A DNA stretch of 64,000 nucleotides from Metasolibacillus sp. (GCF_025291715.1 NZ_JAMBIZ010000013.1:1-64000), one strand, 5' to 3'. Shown: positions 16,820 to 25,522, counted from the stretch's first letter. Numbers and translations are program-made. The notes: a model not told the origin generated them from the sequence alone.

Positions 16820-18577
16820 TTAATTATCCCCTTTCGAAGAATAGTCGCGAGTACGTGGCGGAATTAATGAAACGTCAACTTCTCCATACGAAATAATTGG
16901 TTCACCAGTAGCTGGGTCAAATTTCGCCATTGTTGTTTTTAAGAAGTTCTCATCGTCACGGTTCGGGAAATCAGGTTTGTAGTGAGCACCGCGTGATTCA
17001 TTACGCAGTAACGCACCTTTTGTCATTACTTTTGCAAGGTAAAGCATGTTTTTTAACTGACGAGTAAAGTGAGCACCTTGGTTTGACCATTTTTGCGTGT
17101 CATGAATGTTGATTTTTTCCCAACGTTGTTGTAGCTCTGTTAATTTCTCGTAAGTTTTTTCCAAGCGATCGTTATGACGTACAACTGTCATGTTGTCAGT
17201 CATCCACTCACCAAGCTCTTTATGCAATAAGTAGGCATTTTCTGTGCCATCCATTTTCAGGATTGCTTCCCACTTCTCTGTTTCTTCTTTTACGCGTGCA
17301 TCGTAGATTGTTTCTGGTAAATCTTCCGCATGCTTTTTCAGACCTTTTACATATTCTACAGCGTTTGGTCCTGCAACCATACCACCGTAAATTGCTGATA
17401 ATAATGAGTTCGCACCTAAACGGTTTGCACCATGTTGTGAGAAGTCACATTCACCAGCTGCAAATAAGCCAGGAATTTCTGTCATTTGATCGTAGTCTAC
17501 CCATAAGCCACCCATTGAGTAGTGAACTGCTGGGAAGATTTTCATTGGTAATTTACGTGGGTCATCCCCTACGAATTTCTCATAAATTTCAATGATACCA
17601 CCAAGTTTAATATCTAACTCATGTGGATCTTTATGAGAAAGATCTAAATACACCATGTTTTCGCCGTTAATACCAAGCTTTTGGTTAACGCACACATCAA
17701 AAATTTCACGTGTTGCGATATCACGTGGTACTAGGTTACCGTATGCTGGATATTTTTCTTCTAGGAAGTACCAAGGCTTACCATCTTTATAAGTCCAAAC
17801 ACGTCCACCTTCACCACGAGCAGATTCAGACATTAAGCGGTTTTTATCATCGCCAGGAATCGCTGTTGGGTGGATTTGAATAAATTCACCGTTTGCATAT
17901 GATGCACCTTGTTGGTAAACGATTGAAGCCGCAGAACCTGTGTTAATAACAGAGTTTGTTGTTTTACCGAAGATAATACCAGGACCACCAGTTGCCATAA
18001 TAACAGCATCACCGCGGAACGCGCGGATTTCTTCTTTTACTAAGTCTTGCGCTACGATACCGCGACATACGCCGTCGTCATCAAGCACCGCACCAAGGAA
18101 TTCCCAGTGCTCATATTTTGTTACTAAACCAGCTACTTCGTGTGCACGAACTTGCTCGTCTAATGCGTAAAGTAATTGTTGACCAGTCGTTGCACCAGCA
18201 AACGCTGTACGGTGCATTAATGTACCACCGAAACGACGGAAGTCAAGTAAGCCTTCTGGTGTACGGTTGAACATTACACCCATACGGTCCATTAAGTGGA
18301 TAATACCAGGTGCCGCATCACACATCGCTTTTACTGGTGGTTGGTTTGCTAAGAAGTCCCCACCATATACTGTATCATCAAAGTGAATCCACGGAGAATC
18401 TCCTTCACCTTTTGTATTTACTGCACCATTAATTCCGCCCTGCGCACAAACAGAGTGTGAGCGTTTAACTGGAACTAATGAGAATAATTCAACTTGAGTG
18501 CCTGCCTCGGCTGCTTTAATCGTTGCCATTAAACCGGCTAACCCGCCACCAACAACGATGATTTTGCTTTTTGCCAT
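16820..18577 (-). CDS. sdhA: Succinate dehydrogenase flavoprotein subunit
   Basis: A 585-residue subunit oxidising succinate to fumarate. Seen: the FAD Rossmann start IIVVGGGLAGLMATIKAAEAG, the SVCAQGGINGAVNTKGEGDS segment with the family's flavin histidine position nearby (KRSHSVCAQGG), and HYSMGGLWVDYD. Length is normal for the Bacillus type. AGAGGAG precedes the ATG. Confidence 0.98.
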   Translation of the reverse strand: MAKSKIIVVGGGLAGLMATIKAAEAGTQVELFSLVPVKRSHSVCAQGGINGAVNTKGEGDSPWIHFDDTVYGGDFLANQPPVKAMCDAAPGIIHLMDRMGVMFNRTPEGLLDFRRFGGTLMHRTAFAGATTGQQLLYALDEQVRAHEVAGLVTKYEHWEFLGAVLDDDGVCRGIVAQDLVKEEIRAFRGDAVIMATGGPGIIFGKTTNSVINTGSAASIVYQQGASYANGEFIQIHPTAIPGDDKNRLMSESARGEGGRVWTYKDGKPWYFLEEKYPAYGNLVPRDIATREIFDVCVNQKLGINGENMVYLDLSHKDPHELDIKLGGIIEIYEKFVGDDPRKLPMKIFPAVHYSMGGLWVDYDQMTEIPGLFAAGECDFSQHGANRLGANSLLSAIYGGMVAGPNAVEYVKGLKKHAEDLPETIYDARVKEETEKWEAILKMDGTENAYLLHKELGEWMTDNMTVVRHNDRLEKTYEKLTELQQRWEKINIHDTQKWSNQGAHFTRQLKNMLYLAKVMTKGALLRNESRGAHYKPDFPNRDDENFLKTTMAKFDPATGEPIISYGEVDVSLIPPRTRDYSSKGDN

Positions 18578-18618
18578 GATTTCTTCTCACTCCTCTTTCT
18601 TTAACTAAAACTTCTCTC

Positions 18619-19233
18619 TTAAACGAATGATACGATAGCTGCTACGCCCATAATGCTTAGAATAACAAAGATGACCATCGTTACATATGTGGCAATTTGT
18701 TGTGACTTTGGAGATTGCGTAATACCCCAGCTCACTAAAAATGCCCAAATACCGTTTGCTAAGTGGAATGTTGCAGATAAAATACCTACGATATAGAACC
18801 CAAGCATCCACGGTGATGCAACGATTTGCTCCATCATATCGAAGTTGACTTCCGCACCAAGCGCCTTTTGGATACGCGTTTGGAAAATATGCCATGCGAT
18901 GAAGACTACTAGGAAAATCCCTGTCATACGTTGAAGACGGAATGCCCAGTTACGGAAAGTGCTAAAGCGTGAAGTATTATTTGTTGCTGTAAATGCGATA
19001 TACACTCCGTAGAAAGCATGGAACATTAATGGAATATAAATGATTACCCATTCCATTACTAATAATAGTGCATGTGGAACTAACTCCATCATTCCAGTTG
19101 CGCTATTGTAAGCTTCTTCACCACCAACTGCAGTGAAGTTCAAAGATAAGTGGAACACCAAGAACAGACCTACTGGAATAATCCCTAATAGAGAATGTAA
19201 GCGGCGCCATAAAAACTCACGATCTTTTGACAA
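18619..19233 (-). CDS. sdhC: Succinate dehydrogenase cytochrome b-558 subunit
   Basis: A 204-residue haem-binding membrane anchor with five hydrophobic helices (about 13-35, 57-80, 93-115, 133-157, 176-200). Histidines in VFHLSLNF, MFHAFYG, AWHIFQT and TFHLANG are the haem-ligand candidates. First gene of the operon. The start codon is TTG at 19233, eight bases after a GGGGGG stretch; no better start exists. Confidence 0.95.
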   Translation of the reverse strand: MSKDREFLWRRLHSLLGIIPVGLFLVFHLSLNFTAVGGEEAYNSATGMMELVPHALLLVMEWVIIYIPLMFHAFYGVYIAFTATNNTSRFSTFRNWAFRLQRMTGIFLVVFIAWHIFQTRIQKALGAEVNFDMMEQIVASPWMLGFYIVGILSATFHLANGIWAFLVSWGITQSPKSQQIATYVTMVIFVILSIMGVAAIVSFV

Positions 19234-19326
19234 GACTGTTACCCCCCTTAGTACTTAAAATACGCTAGTCAAGCCGTCACGAAATTGTAAACGTTGTCCG
19301 TTGACTGCGAATTTCATCATGGTACA

Positions 19327-19355
19327 ATATTATGACATGTCCATTGTACTCTCAA
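19327..19355 (-). promoter_or_regulatory. Promoter of sdhCAB with overlapping inverted repeat
   Basis: On the minus strand TTGAGA, 17 bases, TAATAT. GTACAAT (19322-19328) and ATTGTAC (19343-19349) are perfect inverted arms whose centres are 21 bases apart, covering the -10 and spacer. An operator is inferred. Confidence 0.5.
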
Positions 19356-19502
19356 CCTACTAGAGCGTCAAGGTAGCTTACGATAATTCATGTCGCTCTT
19401 TAAGCGTTTTTTTCGCTACTTCATGCGCATTTTTCTTGCGTAATATCTATTTTTTGCAAATTTAAACAATATAGAAGAAATTTTAGAAAGAGGTTTTTAC
19501 CT

Positions 19503-19916
19503 ATGGAAAGCGGTAATACAAAGACGATTCCAACGTTTGGCTATGAAATACTACGCGATTATGTACTGTCCTCAATTTTAGGAAAACACGAAGGAGATGT
19601 GCTCTATTGGGCAGGCAAAGACATCGCAAGAAAATTCCCCCTGTTTTCAATGGAAGAAGCAGCTACATTTTTCAAAGAGGCTGGCTGGGGTGCATTAACA
19701 TTAGAAAAAGAAACAAAAGATAGCCGTACATATTTATTGACTGGTGATTCAGACATTTTAAAATTTGATAGCCGCTGCTTCCGCCTTGAAGCAGGCTTTT
19801 TAGCACAGCAAATGCAGCATCAGCTAGGTTATTTAACAGAATGCTATGACGAAAAAAATAGCAAAAAGCAATATGTTGAGTTTCATTTAAAAACAGATTT
19901 GAAGGAAAAGATATAA
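19503..19916 (+). CDS. yslB: YslB family protein (DUF2507)
   Basis: A 137-residue soluble protein matching the YslB/DUF2507 family of Bacillales: YEILRDYVLSSILGKHEGDVLYWAGKDIARKFPL and CFRLEAGFLAQQMQH are the recognisable parts. The fold belongs to the V4R-like ligand-binding group by general pattern. It lies between uvrC and sdhC as in B. subtilis. Function unknown. Confidence 0.88.
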   Translation: MESGNTKTIPTFGYEILRDYVLSSILGKHEGDVLYWAGKDIARKFPLFSMEEAATFFKEAGWGALTLEKETKDSRTYLLTGDSDILKFDSRCFRLEAGFLAQQMQHQLGYLTECYDEKNSKKQYVEFHLKTDLKEKI

Positions 19917-19927
19917 ATAAAGAAGGG

Positions 19928-19970
19928 GCCGTCCAGAAAGTGAACTTTCTGGACGGCTCCGCTTTTTTAT
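19928..19970 (+). terminator. Terminator of yslB
   Basis: GCCGTCCAGAAAGT and ACTTTCTGGACGGC pair perfectly around two bases; TCCGCTTTTTTAT follows. Confidence 0.88.
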
Positions 19971-19984
19971 ATAGTAAAAAAATT

Positions 19985-20030
19985 GTGCTCCTGCGGTGGT
20001 CACAATCAATTGTCACCATCCTCGTCGCAA
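19985..20030. repeat. Dispersed structured repeat, short copy
   Basis: On the minus strand TTGCGACGAG, then an inner palindrome built from GGTGACAATTGATTGTGACC, then CCGCAGGAGCA. The flanking pieces TTGCGACGAG and CCGCAGGAGCA recur at 24619-24641, where only TAA separates them. Confidence 0.6.
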
Positions 20031-20068
20031 AGGGTGCGTCCCAAAATGACTTTTCGGACGCACCCTTT
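20029..20068 (-). terminator. Terminator downstream of uvrC
   Basis: AAAGGGTGCGTCC and GGACGCACCCTTT pair perfectly around 14 bases, beyond the 21-bp array on the uvrC side. Confidence 0.7.
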
Positions 20069-20075
20069 TATGTTG

Positions 20076-20150
20076 GTTGAGCGAATTTTCACATTGGATG
20101 GGCGAATTTCGTCATCCGTTGAGCGATTTTCACCTTTCGTTGAGCGAATC
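20076..20150. repeat. Array of abutting 21-bp repeats behind uvrC
   Basis: Units start at 20076, 20097, 20118 and 20139. Each opens with a version of GWTGRGCGAATTT and has a more variable second half. The array ends two bases from the uvrC stop codon. A related array is at 55191-55287. Confidence 0.85.
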
Positions 20151-20151
20151 G

Positions 20152-21939
20152 CTATTTTTGCTCTTTTTGTTCCTGAAAATATCCGTAAATCTTTTCAGCT
20201 AAAGCTTGCGGAATGCGCTGTGCTGTTAACTCCTCCACCGTTGCTTCACGGATTTTTTTTACCGAGCCGAAAGCCTTTAATAGCTGTTGCTTACGCTTCG
20301 GCCCTACGCCTTCAATATGATCAAGCGCAGATTTAATCGCATTCGTGCCATGCTGCTGACGTAAGAAGGTAATGGCAAAGCGATGCACCTCATCTTGAAT
20401 ACGTTGCAATAAATAAAAGCTATCGCTTGTGCGCTTTAGCTCAATCGGTATAGGTGGCTCGCCAAATAACAACTGTGATGTATTGTGCTTATCATCCTTC
20501 GCTAAGCCTGCAATCGGAATATACAAGCCTAGCTCATCCTCAATAACTTCACGTGCCACCTCCATTTGCCCTTTCCCACCATCGATCACTATTAAATCAG
20601 GCAGCGGCAAATTTTCCTTTAACACGCGGCTATAGCGGCGGCGAATTACTTCCTGCATGGCACCATAATCATCATGGCTCGCTGCTTCACGCAATTTATA
20701 TTTACGATATTCCTTCTTCGCAGGCTTGCCATCAATAAAGACAACCATCGCTGAAACCGCATCTGCACCGTGCATATGGCTATTATCGAACGCCTCGATA
20801 CGAAGAGGTGCTGCGATGCCCATCGCCTCCCCAAGCGCCTCACAAGCGCCTACAGTGCGTACCTCTTGCCTTTCAATCAACTGGAATTTTTCATGAATAC
20901 CTATTTGGGCATTTTTCATCGCCATATCCACGAGCTCTTTTTTTGCACCACGCTTTGGAATAACAACGCGTACATCTAGCAGTTGCTCAAGTAATGCTTC
21001 CTCAATTGATGAAGGAATCAATATTTCCTTTGGCTTCAAATGCTTCGTTTCCTCATAAAAGCGCCCAACGAATGTTAAAAATTCCTCCTCTGGGTCACGG
21101 TAAATCGGGAAAATGGAAACGTCACGCTCGATTAATTTCCCTTGTCGCACAAATAATACTTGGACACACATCCAGCCCTTTTCTACCGCATAGCCAAATA
21201 CATCGCGATTGGATAAATCCTTCGTGATAATTTTTTGCTTTTGCATAATCGCCTCAATATGGGCAATTTGATCGCGAAATTCCTTTGCTCGTTCAAATTG
21301 TAATGCTTCTGCTGCTTCTAGCATTTGACGCTCTAAATTTTGCTTGACCTCGATATAATCACCATTTAAAAATTTCGCAATTTCCTCTGTCATATCACGA
21401 TAAATGTGTGACTCAATTTCTTTCACACAAGGTGCTAAACATTGCCCTAAGTGATAATATAAGCATACTTGTGCTGGCAACTGTGCACATTTGCGAAGCG
21501 GATAAATACGATCTAACAGCTTGCGCGTTTCATTGGCCGCATAGGCATTTGGATATGGACCGAAATATTTCGCTTTATCCTTTTGAATTTTACGCGTCGT
21601 TAAAATACGTGGATATTTTTCATTCGTTATTTTAATATACGGATACGTTTTATCATCTGTTAGCATCACATTATACTTTGGGTCGTATTGCTTGATTAAA
21701 TTTAACTCAAGCATTAATGCCTCTAGGTTAGATGCTGTCACGATATATTCAAAGTCTTCGATTTCGCTAACTAAACGCTGTGTTTTACCGTCATGCGTTC
21801 CCGAAAAATAAGAGCGCACACGGTTTTTCAGTATTTTTGCCTTACCAACATAAATCACTGTCCCTTGGCGGTCTTTCATTAAATAACAGCCTGGTTCATC
21901 TGGTAGAATAGCTAGTTTATTGTGAATGATTTCATTCAT
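20152..21939 (-). CDS. uvrC: UvrABC excinuclease subunit C
   Basis: A 595-residue repair nuclease that cuts on both sides of DNA lesions marked by UvrA/UvrB. Domains in order: GIY-YIG nuclease (residues 14-90, [18 protein letters not shown]), cysteine-containing segment, UVR helix (about 200-235, [27 protein letters not shown]), the RNase H-like second nuclease domain ([19 protein letters not shown]), and C-terminal helix-hairpin-helix motifs ([18 protein letters not shown]). Full length. No SOS box was noticed upstream. Confidence 0.98.
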   Translation of the reverse strand: MNEIIHNKLAILPDEPGCYLMKDRQGTVIYVGKAKILKNRVRSYFSGTHDGKTQRLVSEIEDFEYIVTASNLEALMLELNLIKQYDPKYNVMLTDDKTYPYIKITNEKYPRILTTRKIQKDKAKYFGPYPNAYAANETRKLLDRIYPLRKCAQLPAQVCLYYHLGQCLAPCVKEIESHIYRDMTEEIAKFLNGDYIEVKQNLERQMLEAAEALQFERAKEFRDQIAHIEAIMQKQKIITKDLSNRDVFGYAVEKGWMCVQVLFVRQGKLIERDVSIFPIYRDPEEEFLTFVGRFYEETKHLKPKEILIPSSIEEALLEQLLDVRVVIPKRGAKKELVDMAMKNAQIGIHEKFQLIERQEVRTVGACEALGEAMGIAAPLRIEAFDNSHMHGADAVSAMVVFIDGKPAKKEYRKYKLREAASHDDYGAMQEVIRRRYSRVLKENLPLPDLIVIDGGKGQMEVAREVIEDELGLYIPIAGLAKDDKHNTSQLLFGEPPIPIELKRTSDSFYLLQRIQDEVHRFAITFLRQQHGTNAIKSALDHIEGVGPKRKQQLLKAFGSVKKIREATVEELTAQRIPQALAEKIYGYFQEQKEQK

Positions 21940-21984
21940 TTAGAATCACCTATACTTTTAACATAATGATAGCGAAAAATGAAA

Positions 21985-22015
21985 AGCCGCGCTACTGATT
22001 TCACAGTGCGCGGCT
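21985..22015 (-). terminator. Terminator of trxA
   Basis: AGCCGCGC and GCGCGGCT arms, then TTTTCATTTTT on the minus strand. Confidence 0.82.
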
Positions 22016-22020
22016 CCATC

Positions 22021-22335
22021 TTATTTGTTCGAGTCGATAAAGTCGATTAATGCTTCTTTCGGTTGGAAACCAGCCGTTTTCGCCTTTAATTCGCCATCTA
22101 CGAATAATAATAATGATGGGATTGACATGATTTGGTATTCTGCTGCTGTCGCTTGGTTGTTATCAACATCCACTTTTACGATTTTCACATTATTACCGAT
22201 CTCTGCATCTAATTCCTCAAGAACTGGTGCAATCATTTTACATGGTCCGCACCATGTTGCCCAAAAGTCTACAAGAACTACGCCGTTTGCGATTTCTTGT
22301 GAAAAGTTTTGATCTGTCGCTTGTATAATTGCCAT
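22021..22335 (-). CDS. trxA: Thioredoxin
   Basis: A 104-residue disulfide reductase with the active site WCGPC (Cys29, Cys32) and the cis-proline in MSIPSLLLF. It keeps cytosolic protein thiols reduced and feeds ribonucleotide reductase. GGAGG lies ten bases before the ATG. Next to uvrC as in B. subtilis. Confidence 0.98.
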   Translation of the reverse strand: MAIIQATDQNFSQEIANGVVLVDFWATWCGPCKMIAPVLEELDAEIGNNVKIVKVDVDNNQATAAEYQIMSIPSLLLFVDGELKAKTAGFQPKEALIDFIDSNK

Positions 22336-22407
22336 TTTAAATAGCCTCCTTCAACTAACATCTGCCTGTAGTATAGCATGTTTAAAATACTGAGGATAGC
22401 ATATTGC

Positions 22408-22899
22408 TCAGAGGTTATATTGATATTGAATAAGTGCGGTTTCCTCGCCACAATACAGCTCGCTACCAACGCGGCTAATTTCCTTAAAGTCAAGCTTTTC
22501 TAGCATTTTTTGTGCACGTCTATTCGTCGCATGTGTTTCACCTAAAAATGTAGTGATATGTAATTGCTCCATACCGTATTGAATTAGTTGCTGCACCACT
22601 GCTACGCCTAGACCTCTACCCCACAAACTACGATCACCAATCGTTATGCCGATTTCTGCTTGCCTGTTATGTATTTCTGCTAAATCAGTGTAACCAATTA
22701 GCTTGTTTTGATATTCAATACCCACCCTTATGAAAGTAGCATTGTTTATATGTATACAACGTTCCCACCATGCAGCTAATTCCTCTTCTTCTCTCTCGAT
22801 TTCCCAGCCGCTTGCTGCACAAAAATCTGGGTCTTTGCTCCACGCTAGGACATAGGCGAAATCTTCTGATTTTAAAGGTCTAAGCATTATATTGTTCAT
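22408..22899 (-). CDS. GNAT N-acetyltransferase, RimJ/RimL type
   Basis: A 163-residue acetyltransferase: MLRPLKSEDFAYVLAW start, EIGITIGDRSLWGRGLGVAVVQQLIQYG is the acetyl-CoA binding motif (R/Q-x-x-G-x-G/A), and TFLGETHATNRRAQKMLEKLDF is the following helix typical of RimL-like enzymes. The acceptor (a protein amino end, antibiotic or other amine) is not visible. AGGTGA precedes the ATG. Confidence 0.88.
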   Translation of the reverse strand: MNNIMLRPLKSEDFAYVLAWSKDPDFCAASGWEIEREEEELAAWWERCIHINNATFIRVGIEYQNKLIGYTDLAEIHNRQAEIGITIGDRSLWGRGLGVAVVQQLIQYGMEQLHITTFLGETHATNRRAQKMLEKLDFKEISRVGSELYCGEETALIQYQYNL

Positions 22900-22990
22900 T
22901 CAAAATCACCTCAAATTCATAATCCTCTTGCTGTTAAAATTAGCTTATCATACAACATTCAATTTCTTTACTTCTTGCTGAATATATGAA

Positions 22991-23035
22991 AAATCACATG
23001 AAATCAAATTAGTAAATTTTGATTTCATGTGATTT
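22991..23035. repeat. Perfect long palindrome
   Basis: AAATCACATGAAATCAAA and TTTGATTTCATGTGATTT pair over 18 bases around a nine-base loop. It stands between the GNAT gene's promoter side and a gene remnant; terminator function for the remnant on the minus strand is possible but T-runs are short. Confidence 0.6.
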
Positions 23036-23057
23036 ATGTATAAGGTTTGTTTAAATA

Positions 23058-23254
23058 TTATTTATACAGTACTCCACGCCCCTTATAATCATCTGGTGTC
23101 TTATGATAATCTATTGTAAACTTTATTTAAGCATCTGCAATTTTTTTCCATCAACTGAAATAATTATTGTAGTCAAGTTAGTATATGTTCCATTAAGATA
23201 TCTATTTCCCCAAGATGTCTCCCCGAGCCATTTCTGTACTAAAATTTCATATTT
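23058..23254 (-). pseudogene. Remnant of an unrecognised gene (two frames)
   Basis: On the minus strand one frame gives KYEILVQKWLGETSWG ... NGTYTNLTTIIISVDGKK and stops; the next frame continues FTIDYHKTPDDYKGRGVLYK and stops at 23058. Both look like real protein sequence and join across a single frameshift. There is no start codon. I do not recognise the family. Confidence 0.45.
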
Positions 23255-23296
23255 TTAGTAAATACCTAAATTTTTACAGCACGAAATAAAAAAATC

Positions 23297-23322
23297 CAAA
23301 CTTTACTGCATTGAGAATCGTT
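23297..23322 (+). promoter_or_regulatory. Candidate ECF-type promoter before the sigma gene
   Basis: CAAACTTT at -35 and CGTT at -10 with 17 bases between AAAC and CGT, close to the AAC/CGT pattern of sigma-W and sigma-X promoters. This would allow autoregulation. Confidence 0.45.
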
Positions 23323-23354
23323 TTATAAGTGAAGAAAGGAAAGGAGTGGTATTT

Positions 23355-23873
23355 TTGTTAACTATTCATGACTTAAAAGAAATAATGAATCTATATACAG
23401 AATCCTTAATACGATTAGCTTATTATTATGTAAAGGATTGCCAAGCAGCTGAGGATATTGTTCAAGAAGTATTTATAAAGATGTATCACCATCAAGATAA
23501 ATATGAAGAACGGGGAGAGCTAAAAGCTTTTTTATATAAAATGACAGCTAATAAAAGTAAAGATTATTTAAAGAGCTGGTCTTATCGCAAAGTACAACTA
23601 CAAAATAAAATTTTCCCTTTCGATAGTAAAATAGATTTAGATGAACTGGTAAGAAAAGAGGAAGAAACCATAGTAGGAGAGGCAATTCTTGAATTACCAT
23701 TAAAACAAAGAGAGGTACTCATTTATTTTTATTTTAATGAAATGAATATTAAAGATATAGCCAGTATTTTGACTATTCCAGAAAGTACGGTAAAAACGCG
23801 ATTAAGAAGAGGCAAAGAACTATTGAAAAATAAATTGAAAGATATTCAATGGGAGGTGCTTTTAAATGAATAA
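23355..23873 (+). CDS. ECF RNA polymerase sigma factor
   Basis: A 172-residue sigma-70 family protein with region 2 (LIRLAYYYVKDCQAAEDIVQEVFIKMY) and region 4 (LPLKQREVLIYFYFNEMNIKDIASILTIPESTVKTRLRRGKELL). I prefer the TTG at 23355, eight bases after AAGGAG; the GTG at 23346 lies inside the ribosome site. It overlaps the next gene by eight bases, the usual sign of a sigma/anti-sigma pair. Which stress it answers is not visible. Confidence 0.9.
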   Translation: MLTIHDLKEIMNLYTESLIRLAYYYVKDCQAAEDIVQEVFIKMYHHQDKYEERGELKAFLYKMTANKSKDYLKSWSYRKVQLQNKIFPFDSKIDLDELVRKEEETIVGEAILELPLKQREVLIYFYFNEMNIKDIASILTIPESTVKTRLRRGKELLKNKLKDIQWEVLLNE

Positions 23874-24501
23874 CTATACACCTACTGAAATAAAAGACTT
23901 ACAAGCCATTAAACAACGTGTGATATTTAATGTATTGCAGGAAATAGAAAATGGCCCCCGCAAGCCTGCATTTAGATGGCGATTTGTTATACTAAGTGCT
24001 GTTTTAACAATCAGCTCTATTCTTTTTATTGTCAATCAGATGTTTATGGGGGATAAACATGCCACAACGATTGACTTCACCGAACCCGCATTTTATGAAG
24101 AACAAGGTTTATTTTATTTACATGGTGTTACCTTGGGTGATCCAAAAGCCAAAGTAACAAAACTCTTAGGAGAGAATTACACAACAGAATTTCAAGAGGA
24201 TGGTAGTAACGCGGATCTCATATTAGATTATGGGGGCAATGCAAGATTTTATTTTATACAAGAGAAATTAGTGTCTATCATACTTATTGGAACAAATGAG
24301 CAGCGTTTTGATGAGGTATTTACTCATTACAAAGGAACAAAATTTACTGTTGAGGAAACTCAGTTTCTTTATTCAAGTGAAACGTCCCATGTAATAAAAG
24401 CCGAGTTTACACCTAATGGGTTATACGTATTTCTAATGTATGCAGGCCCAGACTTTGCAGAAACACAAAAGTTTTTAGAACAACAAGACAATGCAGACTA
24501 G
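23866..24501 (+). CDS. Probable membrane-bound anti-sigma factor
   Basis: A 211-residue protein with a short cytosolic N-terminus, one membrane helix (about residues 44-62, FVILSAVLTISSILFIVNQMF) and an external domain with LHGVTLGDPKAKVTKLLGENY, a pattern seen in YjgB/anti-sigma sensor domains. There is no His-Cys zinc motif, so it is not a ZAS-type factor. Its role is inferred from its overlap with the sigma gene. Confidence 0.72.
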   Translation: MNNYTPTEIKDLQAIKQRVIFNVLQEIENGPRKPAFRWRFVILSAVLTISSILFIVNQMFMGDKHATTIDFTEPAFYEEQGLFYLHGVTLGDPKAKVTKLLGENYTTEFQEDGSNADLILDYGGNARFYFIQEKLVSIILIGTNEQRFDEVFTHYKGTKFTVEETQFLYSSETSHVIKAEFTPNGLYVFLMYAGPDFAETQKFLEQQDNAD

Positions 24502-24510
24502 TCTATAATC

Positions 24511-24769
24511 AATTACGCCTCGGCTAACTCTTGTCCAGATTTTTTCGAGCTCGTTCGAAAACTCCCCTTCAAAATCTGTGACATCCGCCGAAGGCTTAAC
24601 TTGAATCAGCAATATTTTTTGCGACGAGTAACCGCAGGAGCAAATCTTTTTTGTATCGAAAGCGTAACGTTAGATACAGGTAGTTTGGCAATCCTTCTGA
24701 TTTCGTTACTTTTCCTGCATTCATCCCACACTTATAGAAGTGGCGGACTTTTGCTGAATCAAGTTAAAA
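24511..24769. repeat. Composite structured repeat element
   Basis: Fills most of the gene-free stretch after the anti-sigma gene. It begins CAATTACGCC, then TTTTCGA/TCGAAAA hairpin, ACATCCGCCGAAGG, TTGCGACGAGTAACCGCAGG, a TGTATC/GATACA hairpin (24652-24678) and an ACTT/AAGT hairpin near the end. Near-perfect terminal arms TTAACTTGAATCAGCAA (24597) and TTGCTGAATCAAGTTAA (24753) enclose 140 bases. Pieces recur at 19985, 27371 and 56620-56664. No protein is encoded. A MITE-like or RNA element is inferred. Confidence 0.6.
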
Positions 24770-24924
24770 TAACCTTTATTGATTTATACTCTCATTTCTA
24801 AAAATACAATAAATAAAAACACCTTACATTGAAAATTGGTATCAAAATACCTAATAATTCAAGTAGAGGTGTTTTTCTATAAAATCCAGAGTGAGTTTCT
24901 TCAATATTATTATGTAACCATTAG

Positions 24925-25336
24925 CTATTGAAAGTCAAAAGGATTAGGGTAACCAATTTCCTCTAATTCTTCTGGAGACATCTTAACTAATTCTTCATGA
25001 GAATAATAATTTGGACTATCTGGTGACAAATCGCTACCCTCTTCTAATAATTGACCCATATCTTCGTCTAATAAATTAATTGAAGCAGGTATAAAGTTAC
25101 TAAGCCAAGTTTTAGGATTAGTAGCATTTGATTGAGTGACATTAGTACATGTGGAAGTTGGGCAATTTCTAGTTTCTAATTGTTCGTGATTTCCCTATTT
25201 TTATTATCTTTTTGATAATAATCGATTTTTTCAGTAATCTTTGACAGATTTCTTGTAATATATCATTCAAAGTCAATTTCTAAATCTACACTAAGCTTTG
25301 ATAGTTAAATTTATTATCGATGTAGTTATCTGACAT
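24925..25336 (-). pseudogene. Frameshifted gene remnant without known family
   Basis: Minus-strand reading starts at an ATG (25336) as MSDNYIDNKFNYQSL, shifts frame to DLEIDFE, a stop, YITRNLSKITEKIDYYQKD, then shifts again to QLETRNCPTSTCTNVTQ ... NPKTWLSNFIPASINLLDEDMG and ends EEIGYPNPFDFQ at 24925. Together this is about 135 residues of plausible, acidic protein broken by two frameshifts and one stop. No ribosome site is seen. Family not recognised. Confidence 0.6.
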
Positions 25337-25490
25337 GGAACTTGCTTGTAAAGAAAATAAAAACAACCTCATATACAATAACAAAAGAGATTGTTTTATC
25401 GGGCTTTTTAATTAATCAATTCTTTACATAAATCTACACTAACTTTAAATGGAAATGGCCTTTTCTCCATTTCAATAAAAATACAAAAAT

Positions 25491-25515
25491 CTGTAGGGGA
25501 AGTGTTCCCCTACAG
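25491..25515 (-). terminator. Terminator of the fatty-acid degradation operon
   Basis: CTGTAGGGGAA and TTCCCCTACAG pair perfectly around three bases; ATTTTTGTATTTT follows on the minus strand. Confidence 0.9.
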
Positions 25516-25522
25516 CCTTTTA

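Noticed and set aside
20076-20150. 21-bp array as a CRISPR
   Set aside because: Units abut, the conserved and variable parts are too short, and no cas gene is near.
19983-20336. Plus-strand ORF of 117 codons with a seven-residue repeat (VERIFTL, DGRISSS)
   Set aside because: The repeat in the protein is only the 21-bp DNA repeat read in frame; the ORF then runs antisense into uvrC and lacks a ribosome site.
21940-22020. lysC-type riboswitch near uvrC as in B. subtilis
   Set aside because: No lysC gene or long leader is present; only the trxA terminator is there.
24601-24801. Plus-strand ORF of 66 codons in the repeat element
   Set aside because: Lies wholly inside the structured repeat, no ribosome site and protein has no character of its own.
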